From Bacteroidaceae bacterium (GTDB lineage Bacteria; Bacteroidota; Bacteroidia; Bacteroidales; Bacteroidaceae): a stretch of 64,000 nucleotides of DNA. The notes beneath the pieces are model-generated. The model did not search any database and was not told the origin of the DNA. It saw only the letters and a list, made by a program, of their open reading frames with translations. This document shows, piece after piece, positions 35,774 through 43,366 of this stretch. The DNA lies in contig JAFSKK010000042.1 of the NCBI GenBank assembly GCA_017448965.1, positions 21,561 to 85,560 of the forward strand, given 5' to 3'. How positions within the stretch are numbered: the first letter of the stretch is position 1; each line of letters begins with the position of its first letter. The translations under genes and the position numbers were made by a program.

Positions 35774-36505
35774 ATGCTATCAATCTTTAGTGCTTTTAGT
35801 TCAAAAAAGAAACTCAAAGATACGGGTATCTTTCGTGGCGCAACTGACTGGCACAGCCACATCTTGCCAGGTGTTGATGACGGAATCCAGAAGATGGAGG
35901 ATTCTCTTGCCGTCCTTGCTTACTATGAAGAGATTGGCATAAGTGAAGTGTGGCTCACACCTCACATTATGGAGGATATGCCCAATACGCCTGATGAATT
36001 GCGTGCACGTTTCCAGGAACTGACGGAGGCTTATCAGGGACCTGTCAAGCTGCATCTGGCAGCAGAGAATATGCTTGACAACCTGTTCAACGACCGATTG
36101 GACAAGAAGGAATTGCTGCCCATCGGCCCACAAGGAGACCACCTGCTTGTGGAGACGTCCTATTTCCAGCCGCCCATCGACCTTCATGGGACATTGAAGC
36201 GCATACAGGAAATAGGTTACACTCCCATTTTGGCACATCCTGAGCGTTATCGCTACATGGAGGATTCTGATTATGATTATCTGGTGGGTCAGAACGTGAA
36301 ACTCCAGCTCAACATTGTTTCATTGGCTGGAGGTTACGGAAAGCCTGCTCAGGATAAGGCGCTCTATCTGCTTTCGAAGGGCTACTACAACTTCTTCGGT
36401 TCAGACCTCCATCATCTGAACCACTTCCAGCAGGCCATCACCGCGAAGGTATTGAAGAAAGACACGGTGGCGCAGTTGCCAGGCATACAGAACCTCATCA
36501 TGTGA
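35774..36505 (+). CDS. PHP-type protein-tyrosine phosphatase (CpsB/YwqE-like)
   Basis: This 243-residue enzyme removes phosphate from the tyrosine kinase. It has the PHP metal-binding motifs TDWHSHILPGVDDG (near 25-38), WLTPHIMED, HLAAENML, ILAHPERYRY (near 155) and NFFGSDLHH (near 213). It lies 78 bp after the kinase, the usual operon order, and ends 2 bp before the convergent wbqC stop codon. Confidence 0.93.
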   Translation: MLSIFSAFSSKKKLKDTGIFRGATDWHSHILPGVDDGIQKMEDSLAVLAYYEEIGISEVWLTPHIMEDMPNTPDELRARFQELTEAYQGPVKLHLAAENMLDNLFNDRLDKKELLPIGPQGDHLLVETSYFQPPIDLHGTLKRIQEIGYTPILAHPERYRYMEDSDYDYLVGQNVKLQLNIVSLAGGYGKPAQDKALYLLSKGYYNFFGSDLHHLNHFQQAITAKVLKKDTVAQLPGIQNLIM

Positions 36506-36507
36506 GT

Positions 36508-37083
36508 TCATGCCTGCTCTTGAAGGGTGAAAACACTTTCCTTGCCCATGTTGAAAATGAGGTCGATGATGCTGAGGTCGGGCAAGAAACCATGTTTTTG
36601 TTGGAAGACCTGATAATAAGGAGTGGGGCGGAAGTTGGTATCGTAGGAGGTAAGACCCATATACGTTTTTGTTTGCGAGATGTTTGGCTGAATGTCAAGC
36701 GTCTCGCAACATTTTTGTATCAGAGCTTCATTGAAGTCGGTGAGAAAAGTCCAAGGACGCTCATAGAGAGGGCGGAAGTCGTCTTGGAGATACTCAAAGA
36801 AAGGGGAGTTGAAGTAAGAGGTTTCAAGCGCATACCAGTGTTGCCGCTGCCAATCTGTGTGGGTGCTGATGCGGATGTCCTTCATGATGCATTTCCCCGC
36901 CACGAAAGTGCTGCGGTCGATAGGGATGGAGAGGTTCAGCGGGCCATTGGGCGAATCGATGGTACAACGGTTGCGGAAGGTCTGTTTTTGATAGTTCTCA
37001 TGCTGCTCAATGAAAATAGGTTCGCCCGTCAACAGATGAGCGAACCATGATATAGGGGGGAGATAAGCACTGGGCAGAATCAT
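36508..37083 (-). CDS. WbqC family protein
   Basis: The 191-residue product starts ILPSAYLPPISWFAHLL and has YQKQTFRNRCTI, LSIPI and YTHTDWQ-like blocks typical of WbqC proteins, which are linked to O-antigen or glycan synthesis but have no proven reaction. It follows lepB after 5 bp; dapB-lepB-wbqC is a common Bacteroidales arrangement. Confidence 0.88.
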   Translation of the reverse strand: MILPSAYLPPISWFAHLLTGEPIFIEQHENYQKQTFRNRCTIDSPNGPLNLSIPIDRSTFVAGKCIMKDIRISTHTDWQRQHWYALETSYFNSPFFEYLQDDFRPLYERPWTFLTDFNEALIQKCCETLDIQPNISQTKTYMGLTSYDTNFRPTPYYQVFQQKHGFLPDLSIIDLIFNMGKESVFTLQEQA

Positions 37084-37088
37084 GTGGT

Positions 37089-38576
37089 TTATTTGATATT
37101 ATCCACCCATGTGAACAATCGGCTCCAGCGCACTCCGTGTGATTGTCCGTTGCGGTCGGTGATGAGAGACAGCCAGATGAACAGTGGTTTGCCCACCACG
37201 TGGTCTTCAGGCACGAAGCCCCAGTAGCGGCTGTCGGCAGAGTTGTGGCGATTGTCACCCATCATCCAGTAGTAGTCCATCTTGAAGGTGTATTCGTTGG
37301 TCTGTTTGCCGTTGATGTAGATGTTGCCATTCTTCACCTCCAGTTGGTTGTTCTCATACACACGGATGGGACGCTCGTAGATGGCGAGATTGTCCAGAGT
37401 CAGTTTCACGCTCTGTCCCTTGGCAGGAATCCAGATGGGGCCATAGTTGTCGCGTGTCCAGCCATATTGGTGGTTGAGCGGGTAGAGGTTGCCCCAGTAG
37501 CCGTCTTTTATTTCCACGATGCTGTCGCAGAAGTCTTTATTGGCTCGCAAGGCCTCCACGGCCATGTGGGTGAGTGGAATACCACGTGTGCGGTCGAGAA
37601 TCTTGTCGCAGTCTTCGTCGCTGATGTTCAGTTCCTCACACATCTCAGGCGAGAGCACCTGGTTGTTGCGTGTGTACACCTTATAATTGAACTGAGCGAA
37701 CGTAGGTGTCTCCTGCTTCTTCCCGTCCACATAGATGATTTTATCTTTGATCTGAAGTGTCTGTCCAGGCAGACCCACACAGCGCTTCACATAGTTTTCG
37801 CGACGGTCGGCTGGTCGGGTGGTCACACTGCCATAGATGTTCGTCTTGGCAGCCACAATCTGCTTGCCTGCATTGTAGAGTTGGTCAAACATCTGCTGCT
37901 GTTCCTCGGTGGAGAGTGTTTCCATCTGCGGCACCTCATAACCCTGTTCCGCAGCAGCCATGCAGCCTTCTTCGTAGCAGAGGCTGTAGTAGTCGCCGTT
38001 GAAAGCCACCGCCACTGTGTCGCCAGCAGGATAGTTGAACACCACGATGTCACCATACTCCACCTTACCGAATCCCTTCACACGACGATATTCCCATTGA
38101 GGCCATTCGATGTAGGACTTGCAGTTCAGCATCGGGATGGTGTGTTGTGTCAATGGCAGCGTGAGTGGTGTCTGCGGAATGCGGGGACCGTAACTCATCT
38201 TGCTCACCAGGAGGAAGTCGCCTGTCATCAGCGTCTTTTCCAGCGATGAAGAGGGTATCTGATAGTTCTGGAAGAAGAAGTTGTTGACAAAATACACCGC
38301 CACCAGCGCAAACACGATGGCATCCACCCAACTCATCAGGGTGCGTGCGATGTCGCTTTCCAGTTCCTTCCACCATGTCCACTTGATTTTCTTGCTGATG
38401 TAGGCATCGTAGATGAAGGGCACCACAATCAGTCCCCACCATGATTCAACCCAGTAGAGGAAAGCCAGATAGCAGGCGGTGGCAACGCCAAATTTCACCC
38501 ATTTCCAACCAGCCCATTCAGGCTTTTCGCCCTTTCCCGAACGTGTTTTCTTGAAATTTTTATAATCGAAAGCCAT
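37089..38576 (-). CDS. lepB: signal peptidase I
   Basis: Removes signal peptides from exported proteins. The 495-residue protein has N-terminal helices (about 30-60 and 85-102), catalytic Ser in IPSSSLEKTLMTGD (Ser111), catalytic Lys in NYVKRCVGLPG (Lys264), and box E GDNRHNSADSRYWGFVPED near 455. It is far longer than E. coli LepB because of inserts between the Ser and Lys boxes (about 125-255) and after Lys (about 280-430), as usual for Bacteroidetes. Confidence 0.95.
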   Translation of the reverse strand: MAFDYKNFKKTRSGKGEKPEWAGWKWVKFGVATACYLAFLYWVESWWGLIVVPFIYDAYISKKIKWTWWKELESDIARTLMSWVDAIVFALVAVYFVNNFFFQNYQIPSSSLEKTLMTGDFLLVSKMSYGPRIPQTPLTLPLTQHTIPMLNCKSYIEWPQWEYRRVKGFGKVEYGDIVVFNYPAGDTVAVAFNGDYYSLCYEEGCMAAAEQGYEVPQMETLSTEEQQQMFDQLYNAGKQIVAAKTNIYGSVTTRPADRRENYVKRCVGLPGQTLQIKDKIIYVDGKKQETPTFAQFNYKVYTRNNQVLSPEMCEELNISDEDCDKILDRTRGIPLTHMAVEALRANKDFCDSIVEIKDGYWGNLYPLNHQYGWTRDNYGPIWIPAKGQSVKLTLDNLAIYERPIRVYENNQLEVKNGNIYINGKQTNEYTFKMDYYWMMGDNRHNSADSRYWGFVPEDHVVGKPLFIWLSLITDRNGQSHGVRWSRLFTWVDNIK

Positions 38577-38682
38577 ACAGATAGAATTGAAGAGTTGTAG
38601 AATTGAAGAGTTGAAGTTTGGCTAACGCGATGTACGCATTCTGAATAGAACATCAATTTTTCAATTCTTCAATTTTTTAATC
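38577..38682. repeat. family 1 element, copy 2
   Basis: Units GAATTGAA/GAGTTGAA in 8-bp phase (38586-38617) are followed by the core GTTTGGCTAACGCGATGTAC (38617-38636) and GCATTCTGAATAG, then reverse-complement units (38652-38677). The core differs from copy 1 by one base over about 33 bp. The array ends at the dapB stop codon, so it fills the dapB-lepB spacer. Confidence 0.85.
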
Positions 38683-39438
38683 TTAAAAACAGAAAAGGTC
38701 GTCTGTGCTCAGCAGTCCTTCGTGCTGTGCTGTGAACTCGGCAGCGATGACAGCACCTAAGGCGAAGCCCTGACGGGAGTGTGCATCGTGTGTAATCGTG
38801 ATCTGGTCGGCCTCGCTGTTCCACGTGATCGAGTGGATGCCAGGCACCTCGTCGCGACGGATGGAACTGATGGGCAGCAGGTCGGCAGCCACTTCGTCGC
38901 TTCCCTCCACAGTGCCGTCTGGCTGTTGCAGATAGCCCATTGTCCAGTCCTTCTTGCGGTCGAGTCGTTCCACAATCTGCTCTGCCAGTGTGATGCCCGT
39001 GCCAGAAGGGTGGTCGAGCTTGTGGATGTGGTGTGTCTCCACTTCCTTCACGTCATATTGTGGGAACTGGTTCATGATGTTGGCCAGATACTTGTTCACC
39101 GCGCTGAAAATAGCCACGCCAATCGAGTAGTTGCTCGCCCAGAAGAGTGTTTTGCCCCCTTCGGTGCAAGCCTTCTTCACGTCTTCGCCATGTTCCTTCA
39201 GCCAACCTGTGCTGCCGCTCACCACTTTCACGCCAGCCTTCCAGGCCTTCAGGTAGTTGCCGTATGCTGTCATTGGGGTGGTGAATTCGATGGCCACATC
39301 TGCGCTGGCAAATGCTTCGCTTTCAAACTCTTCTTGGTTGTCGATGTCGATGATGCTCACGATTTCGTGACCACGGCTCAGGGCAATCTGCTCAATCATC
39401 TTGCCCATCTTTCCGTATCCTATCAATGCTATTTTCAT
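38683..39438 (-). CDS. dapB: 4-hydroxy-tetrahydrodipicolinate reductase
   Basis: Makes tetrahydrodipicolinate for the lysine/diaminopimelate pathway. The 251-residue protein starts MKIALIGYGKMGKMIEQIAL (dinucleotide fold) and has the catalytic ETHHIHKLDHPSGTG near 143-157. The start at 39438 is the family start; a Met at 39480 lies too near the promoter -7 box. With ddh at 16177 the window encodes two consecutive steps to meso-DAP. Confidence 0.95.
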   Translation of the reverse strand: MKIALIGYGKMGKMIEQIALSRGHEIVSIIDIDNQEEFESEAFASADVAIEFTTPMTAYGNYLKAWKAGVKVVSGSTGWLKEHGEDVKKACTEGGKTLFWASNYSIGVAIFSAVNKYLANIMNQFPQYDVKEVETHHIHKLDHPSGTGITLAEQIVERLDRKKDWTMGYLQQPDGTVEGSDEVAADLLPISSIRRDEVPGIHSITWNSEADQITITHDAHSRQGFALGAVIAAEFTAQHEGLLSTDDLFCF

Positions 39439-39482
39439 CTTGGAATCCCTTGTTTTTAACTTAACATTCAATAAAAACACTG

Positions 39483-39490
39483 CAAAGTTA
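39483..39490 (-). promoter_or_regulatory. -7 box of the dapB promoter
   Basis: The reverse strand reads TAACTTTG; a leader of about 38 nt follows. The -33 position lies in a 7-bp repeat array. Confidence 0.65.
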
Positions 39491-39496
39491 GTGAAA

Positions 39497-39527
39497 AGTT
39501 AGGAGTTGGGAGTTAGGAGTTGGGAGT
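39497..39527. repeat. 7-bp array between the divergent dapB and DUF2851 promoters
   Basis: GTTAGGA GTTGGGA GTTAGGA GTTGGGA runs in strict 7-bp phase (an exact 14-bp duplication at 39498-39525), with one decayed unit on each side. It occupies the whole space between the two -7 boxes, including both -33 positions. Confidence 0.8.
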
Positions 39528-39534
39528 TTTTCAT

Positions 39535-39542
39535 TACCTTTG
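39535..39542 (+). promoter_or_regulatory. -7 box for the DUF2851 gene
   Basis: TACCTTTG lies 23 nt before the start codon, which implies a leader of about 15 nt. Confidence 0.6.
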
Positions 39543-39564
39543 AACAAATTTTAATAAAAAAGCG

Positions 39565-40869
39565 ATGGAAGAACTGCTGCACTACGTGTGGAAACACAAG
39601 ATATTCCCGTTGAGCCAACTCTGCACCACCGACGGAAGAGTGGTGGAAGTGCTCAATCCGGGTGTGCACAACACCGATGCGGGGCCTGACTTCATCGATG
39701 CTAAAGTGAAGTTGGACGGCACAGTGTGGGTGGGCAATGTGGAGATTCATCAGAAGACCAGCGATTGGTTCAGGCACCATCACGACACCGATGCCGCCTA
39801 CCAGAACATCATCCTGCATGTGGCGAGCGACATCGATCAGCCGCTTTTCTATCCGAACGGGGCGGAGATTCCGCAGTTGAGGCTCGAAGTGCCCCTTTAC
39901 GTGAAGGAGAACTATGCCACGCTGCGCCAAAATGATGCTCGACCCCGTTGCCGTGAGGTGGTGGGCACATTATCCACTTTCTTGATACACAATTGGATGA
40001 CCTCTCTCACCCTCGAACGCTTCGAGGAGCGCACACGACAAATCATGCAGCGTCGTGAGGCACTCGACAAGAACTGGGAGGACACCCTCTTCGTCACCCT
40101 TGCCCGCAACTTCGGTTTTGGCATCAATGGCGACGCTTTCGAGCAGTGGGCGCACTCCATCCCGATGAGTGCTGTGGCCAAGCATCGCGACGACCTCTTT
40201 CAGATAGAGGCCATCTTCTTCGGTCAGGCGGGATTGCTCGATGGCGAGGGTGAAGATGACTACTACTTGCGCTTGCAGAAGGAGTATCGCTACTTGCGCC
40301 AAAAGTTCACCCTCACCCCCATGTCGGCCAGCGCGTGGAAGTTCCTACGGCTACGCCCTCAAAACTTCCCCCACATCCGCATCGCACAACTGGCCATGCT
40401 CTACTATGAGCAGCGGCTCAATCTCTCCCGACTCCTCAACGCTGAGCATCTCGACGAGGTGAATGCCTTGCTGCTTACCCATGTGAGCGACTACTGGCGC
40501 ACCCACTACACCTTTGATTCTCAACCTACCAAGCCGATGGAAAAGCATCTTTCACCCGCTTCCATCGACCTCATCATCATCAACAGCGTCGCACCCATGC
40601 TCTTCACTTACGGCAAATACAAATCTGACCAGCACCTGTGCGATCGCGCTTTCTCCCTGTGGGAGCAACTGAAAGCCGAGAACAACGCCATCATCCGCGA
40701 CTGGGCAGCGGCTGGAGTGCCCTGCGAGAATGCTGCCGACAGCCAAGCCCTCCTGCAACTGCACCGCAACTACTGCATGCGTCGCGACTGCCTTCGCTGT
40801 AATTTCGGCTACGAATACTTGAAGCGCACTCCCGATTTTCTCCGCGAACGGGAAGAGGGCGATTCCTAA
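39565..40869 (+). CDS. DUF2851 family protein
   Basis: The 434-residue protein begins MEELLHYVWKHKIFPL and has NPGVHNTDAGPDFIDAKVK, WVGNVEIHQKTSDWFRH, and a C-terminal Cys cluster in NYCMRRDCLRCNFGYEYL; these blocks define DUF2851. The VHNTDAGPDF / VEIHQ segment resembles a metal-dependent nuclease core (Asp, Glu, and Gln/Lys), but no activity is established. It is probably monocistronic. Confidence 0.9.
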   Translation: MEELLHYVWKHKIFPLSQLCTTDGRVVEVLNPGVHNTDAGPDFIDAKVKLDGTVWVGNVEIHQKTSDWFRHHHDTDAAYQNIILHVASDIDQPLFYPNGAEIPQLRLEVPLYVKENYATLRQNDARPRCREVVGTLSTFLIHNWMTSLTLERFEERTRQIMQRREALDKNWEDTLFVTLARNFGFGINGDAFEQWAHSIPMSAVAKHRDDLFQIEAIFFGQAGLLDGEGEDDYYLRLQKEYRYLRQKFTLTPMSASAWKFLRLRPQNFPHIRIAQLAMLYYEQRLNLSRLLNAEHLDEVNALLLTHVSDYWRTHYTFDSQPTKPMEKHLSPASIDLIIINSVAPMLFTYGKYKSDQHLCDRAFSLWEQLKAENNAIIRDWAAAGVPCENAADSQALLQLHRNYCMRRDCLRCNFGYEYLKRTPDFLREREEGDS

Positions 40870-40908
40870 GCCTCCACTTCTTCACCGAGTGTGCCTCCGC
40901 CGAGGTGC

Positions 40909-41003
40909 TGTAACAGCCTCCAAACCGACGTCCCCGACGTCGGTCGACCGACATCGGGGACATCGGTGAACCGACATCGGGGACGTCGGTTTGGAGGCTG
41001 TGG
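40909..41003. repeat. GC-rich palindromic element, copy 2
   Basis: The same structure as at 8029: AAACCGACGTCCCCGACGTC at 40921 closes with GACGTCGGTTTGG at 40982. Here the outer arms are longer (ACAGCCTCC at 40909 and GGAGGCTGT at 40994). About 70 bp agree almost base for base with copy 1. It lies after DUF2851 and before the convergent tRNA terminator. Confidence 0.9.
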
Positions 41004-41027
41004 AGTAGCCGATTGAGAGGTAGTGGA

Positions 41028-41068
41028 GTTGTCGTCTTTGAGGCATTGACGTTGTCGTCTTTGAGGCA
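41028..41068. repeat. 18-bp direct repeat
   Basis: GTTGTCGTCTTTGAGGCA occurs at 41028-41045 and 41051-41068, a 23-bp period. No reading frame or RNA is recognised in this spacer. Confidence 0.75.
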
Positions 41069-41111
41069 ACGGCGTTGCCGCCCCTGCAATCCTGACGTAG
41101 CCCTTTCAGAA

Positions 41112-41151
41112 GGAAAAAAAAAGGTTGGCCTACGTGTGTAAGCCAACCTTT
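41112..41151 (-). terminator. terminator of the tRNA operon
   Basis: AAAGGTTGGCCTAC (41120-41133) pairs with GTAAGCCAACCTTT (41138-41151), 13 of 14 bases, and is followed on the reverse strand by a run of T. Confidence 0.9.
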
Positions 41152-41158
41152 CCCGTTG

Positions 41159-41231
41159 CACGGGGTGAGGGACTCGAACCCCCGACCCTCGGTTTTGGAG
41201 ACCGATATTCTACCAACTAAACTAACCCCGT
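41159..41231 (-). tRNA. tRNA-Trp (anticodon CCA)
   Basis: A full 73-nt cloverleaf on the reverse strand: acceptor ACGGGGT/ACCCCGT, anticodon loop CTCCAAA with CCA, T-arm GGGGG TTCGAGT CCCTC and discriminator G73, the tryptophan identity base. A full CCA end is not encoded (only CA follows). Confidence 0.95.
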
Positions 41232-41235
41232 GTGC

Positions 41236-41310
41236 TGGTAGCTCCACCGGGAATCGAACCCGGATCTAATCTTTAGGAGAGATTTGTTCTATCCATTGAA
41301 CTATGGGGCC
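41236..41310 (-). tRNA. tRNA-Arg (anticodon CCT)
   Basis: A 72-nt cloverleaf plus an encoded CCA end. The anticodon loop CTCCTAA gives CCT (reads AGG); the stem is AATCT/AGATT, and the T-arm CCGGG TTCGATT CCCGG. The acceptor stem GGCCCCA/TGGAGCT has a C4-A69 mismatch and a G1-T72 wobble. It lies 4 nt before tRNA-Trp, and both are on one transcript. Confidence 0.92.
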
Positions 41311-41327
41311 ATCGCGTTAAGCGGGTG

Positions 41328-41335
41328 CAAAGGTA
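41328..41335 (-). promoter_or_regulatory. -7 box of the tRNA-Arg/tRNA-Trp promoter
   Basis: The reverse strand reads TACCTTTG; the transcript would start about 10 nt before the mature tRNA end. Confidence 0.65.
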
Positions 41336-41356
41336 TGTAAAAATCTTCATTCTACG

Positions 41357-41516
41357 CAGAAAACTCGCAGAAAGTTGCTGGTTCACGCGAAGAAAGTTTT
41401 TATTTCACACAGAAATCACAGAAAACACAGAAAAGCGGAGCGTTCTCAACTGGTAATAGGGCTGAGGTTCATCCCTTTTTTCTGTGTTTTCTGTGATTTC
41501 CGTGTGAGCTTAAAAA
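41357..41516. repeat. 9-bp arrays in a 29-bp inverted repeat around a core
   Basis: CACAGAAAA-type units in 9-bp phase (about 41407-41436) are matched by a reverse-complement array TTTTCTGTGTTTTCTGTG and on (about 41478-41508). The core between has AGCGGAGCG near 41435. Weaker GCAGAAAG units extend left to 41357. It is single copy in this window but has the array-core-array layout of the other families. Confidence 0.75.
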
Positions 41517-41540
41517 AATTTTTCGGTGTGAAAAATCATC

Positions 41541-43271
41541 TCAGAGCACCTTGAATCCATTGGCTTTCTTCTCCTTGATGCCGCTTGCTTCGATGACATT
41601 GATGATGTAGTCGCCCAGTTTTTCGCACTCGGAGATGAGGTCCATGTAGTAGACGCCAATCTGGTAGTCGTAGAGCTGGTTGCTCACATCGACGATGTTC
41701 TGGCTCTTCAGCTGTGTGCGGTAGTTGTTGATTTCGTGCTCCGTGTTGTAGCTCTTGTTCAAGTCCACATACCGGTGCTCTCCATGCTGAATCACCACCG
41801 CCATTTGGCTCATTGCCACCTCTGTCAACTGCATCATGTTCTGGATGTGTTCATATTGCTTCGGAGTGAAGTCTTCCTGTGAGTGCTGGCGCTTGCGGCT
41901 GATGGTGCGGGCAATGTTATAGCATGAATCGCCCACCGATTCCAGTTCGTCGCACACGCGCATCATGTGCTGTATCTCTATCTTCGACTCCACAGAGAGC
42001 CTTCCTTCGCTCACCTTCGAGAGATAGTCGCAAATCTCCACCTCCATGTTGTCGGTGATGCTTTCGTACTTTTCCACACGGCTGAAGAGTTTGTTGAAGT
42101 CCTCGCCCTTCTTCGTGTTCAGCAGTTCTTCCACCATACCGTACATTCTGACGCATCGGTCCACAAACAAGTTGATTTCCTTCTTCGCCTCCAGTATGGA
42201 AAGTTCCGCAGTGGAGAGGATACCGCCGCTGATGAAGTGCAGACGACCTTCTTCTTCCTCCTCCGTTTCCTTCTGCTTGATGAGCACGCAAACGAGTTTC
42301 TCCATCGGCTTGATGAACCAGATGAGGATGAGCACGTTGCAGACGTTGAACGCTGTGTGGAATGTGGCCAAGATGGCACTGAGGTTGTCGCGGTTCACGT
42401 TCTTGTTCAGCACGCCTGGCTCATACTCCACGCCCCACATTCCGCAGATGAAATCGACAAAATAAGGGAAAATGGACAGCACCCAAATCACGCCGAAGAG
42501 GTTGAACACCAAGTGCGCCATAGCCGCTCTTCGGGCCTGTGTGGTAGCCGACATCGCCACGATGTTGGAAGTTACTGTGGTACCGATGTTCTCGCCCATC
42601 ACCAACGCAATACCCATATCGATGGGCAATACACCTGTGGAGCAGAGCGTCATCGTGATGGCCATGATGGCAGCCGAACTCTGCACGGCGCAGGTGAGCA
42701 ATCCACCAATCACCAGGAAGAGGAAGTAGGAGCCATAGCCCCACTCGCTGATTTGTGCAAAGAAGTTCGAGATGGCTGGTATCTCATCCAGATGCATGTC
42801 GTTGGCGTTGTTCTTCAGCGTGGTCAAACCTAACAGCATGAATGCCAAACCAATGATGAACTCACCGAGGTTGGTGTTCTTCTTGGTGTAGATGAGGATG
42901 ATGCTCGCCACGATGCCCAGATAGACAATGAGCCGCATGTCGAATGAACCGCCTCCCAACACCATGATCCACGCTGTGGCTGTGGTGCCGATGTTTGCAC
43001 CCATGATGACTGAGATGGCCTGTGCCAGCGAGAGCAATCCCGCGCTGACAAAACTGACAGTCATGACCGTTGTGGCTGTGGATGACTGAATGGCTGTGGT
43101 GATGAAGGCACCCGTCAACAAACCCGTGAATCGGTTTGTCGTCATCGTGCCCAACACGGTGCGCAGTTTGCTACCCGCCATCTTCTGCAAACCCTCACTC
43201 ATGACTTTCATACCGTACATGAGCATGGCTACAGAGCCGATAAGTACCAGAAATTGAGTTAATTCTTGCAT
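41541..43271 (-). CDS. Na/Pi cotransporter family protein with PhoU-like domain
   Basis: The 576-residue membrane protein has two NptA-type repeats with TTAIQSSTATTVMTVSFVSA (near 60) and LTCAVQSSAAIMAITMTLCS (near 200), the QSS motifs that bind sodium and phosphate. About nine helices end near 320. Residues about 350-565 form a PhoU-like helical domain (DELESVGDSCYNIARTISR; ISECEKLGDYIINVIEA). It imports phosphate or senses it. The gene is divergent from the kinase gene. Confidence 0.92.
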   Translation of the reverse strand: MQELTQFLVLIGSVAMLMYGMKVMSEGLQKMAGSKLRTVLGTMTTNRFTGLLTGAFITTAIQSSTATTVMTVSFVSAGLLSLAQAISVIMGANIGTTATAWIMVLGGGSFDMRLIVYLGIVASIILIYTKKNTNLGEFIIGLAFMLLGLTTLKNNANDMHLDEIPAISNFFAQISEWGYGSYFLFLVIGGLLTCAVQSSAAIMAITMTLCSTGVLPIDMGIALVMGENIGTTVTSNIVAMSATTQARRAAMAHLVFNLFGVIWVLSIFPYFVDFICGMWGVEYEPGVLNKNVNRDNLSAILATFHTAFNVCNVLILIWFIKPMEKLVCVLIKQKETEEEEEGRLHFISGGILSTAELSILEAKKEINLFVDRCVRMYGMVEELLNTKKGEDFNKLFSRVEKYESITDNMEVEICDYLSKVSEGRLSVESKIEIQHMMRVCDELESVGDSCYNIARTISRKRQHSQEDFTPKQYEHIQNMMQLTEVAMSQMAVVIQHGEHRYVDLNKSYNTEHEINNYRTQLKSQNIVDVSNQLYDYQIGVYYMDLISECEKLGDYIINVIEASGIKEKKANGFKVL

Positions 43272-43322
43272 GAAAAATGTTCTTTTATCTGTTAAGATGC
43301 ATGAAGTTTCAGAGATTTGTTG

Positions 43323-43330
43323 TAATTTTG
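43323..43330 (+). promoter_or_regulatory. -7 box for the nucleoside kinase gene
   Basis: TAATTTTG lies 37 nt before the ATG at 43367. A longer frame from 43277 would place it inside coding sequence, so the downstream start is preferred. Confidence 0.55.
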
Positions 43331-43366
43331 GGGCGAAAAATCCAAACCAAAACCAGTGAACGTTCC

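Noticed and set aside
40909-41068. Possible CRISPR array in the repeat-rich spacer before the tRNA genes
   Set aside because: Repeats are palindromic units without unique spacers of even length, and there are no cas genes.
43277-43366. Longer N-terminus for the nucleoside kinase
   Set aside because: The extra 30 codons span the likely promoter and resemble no family sequence.
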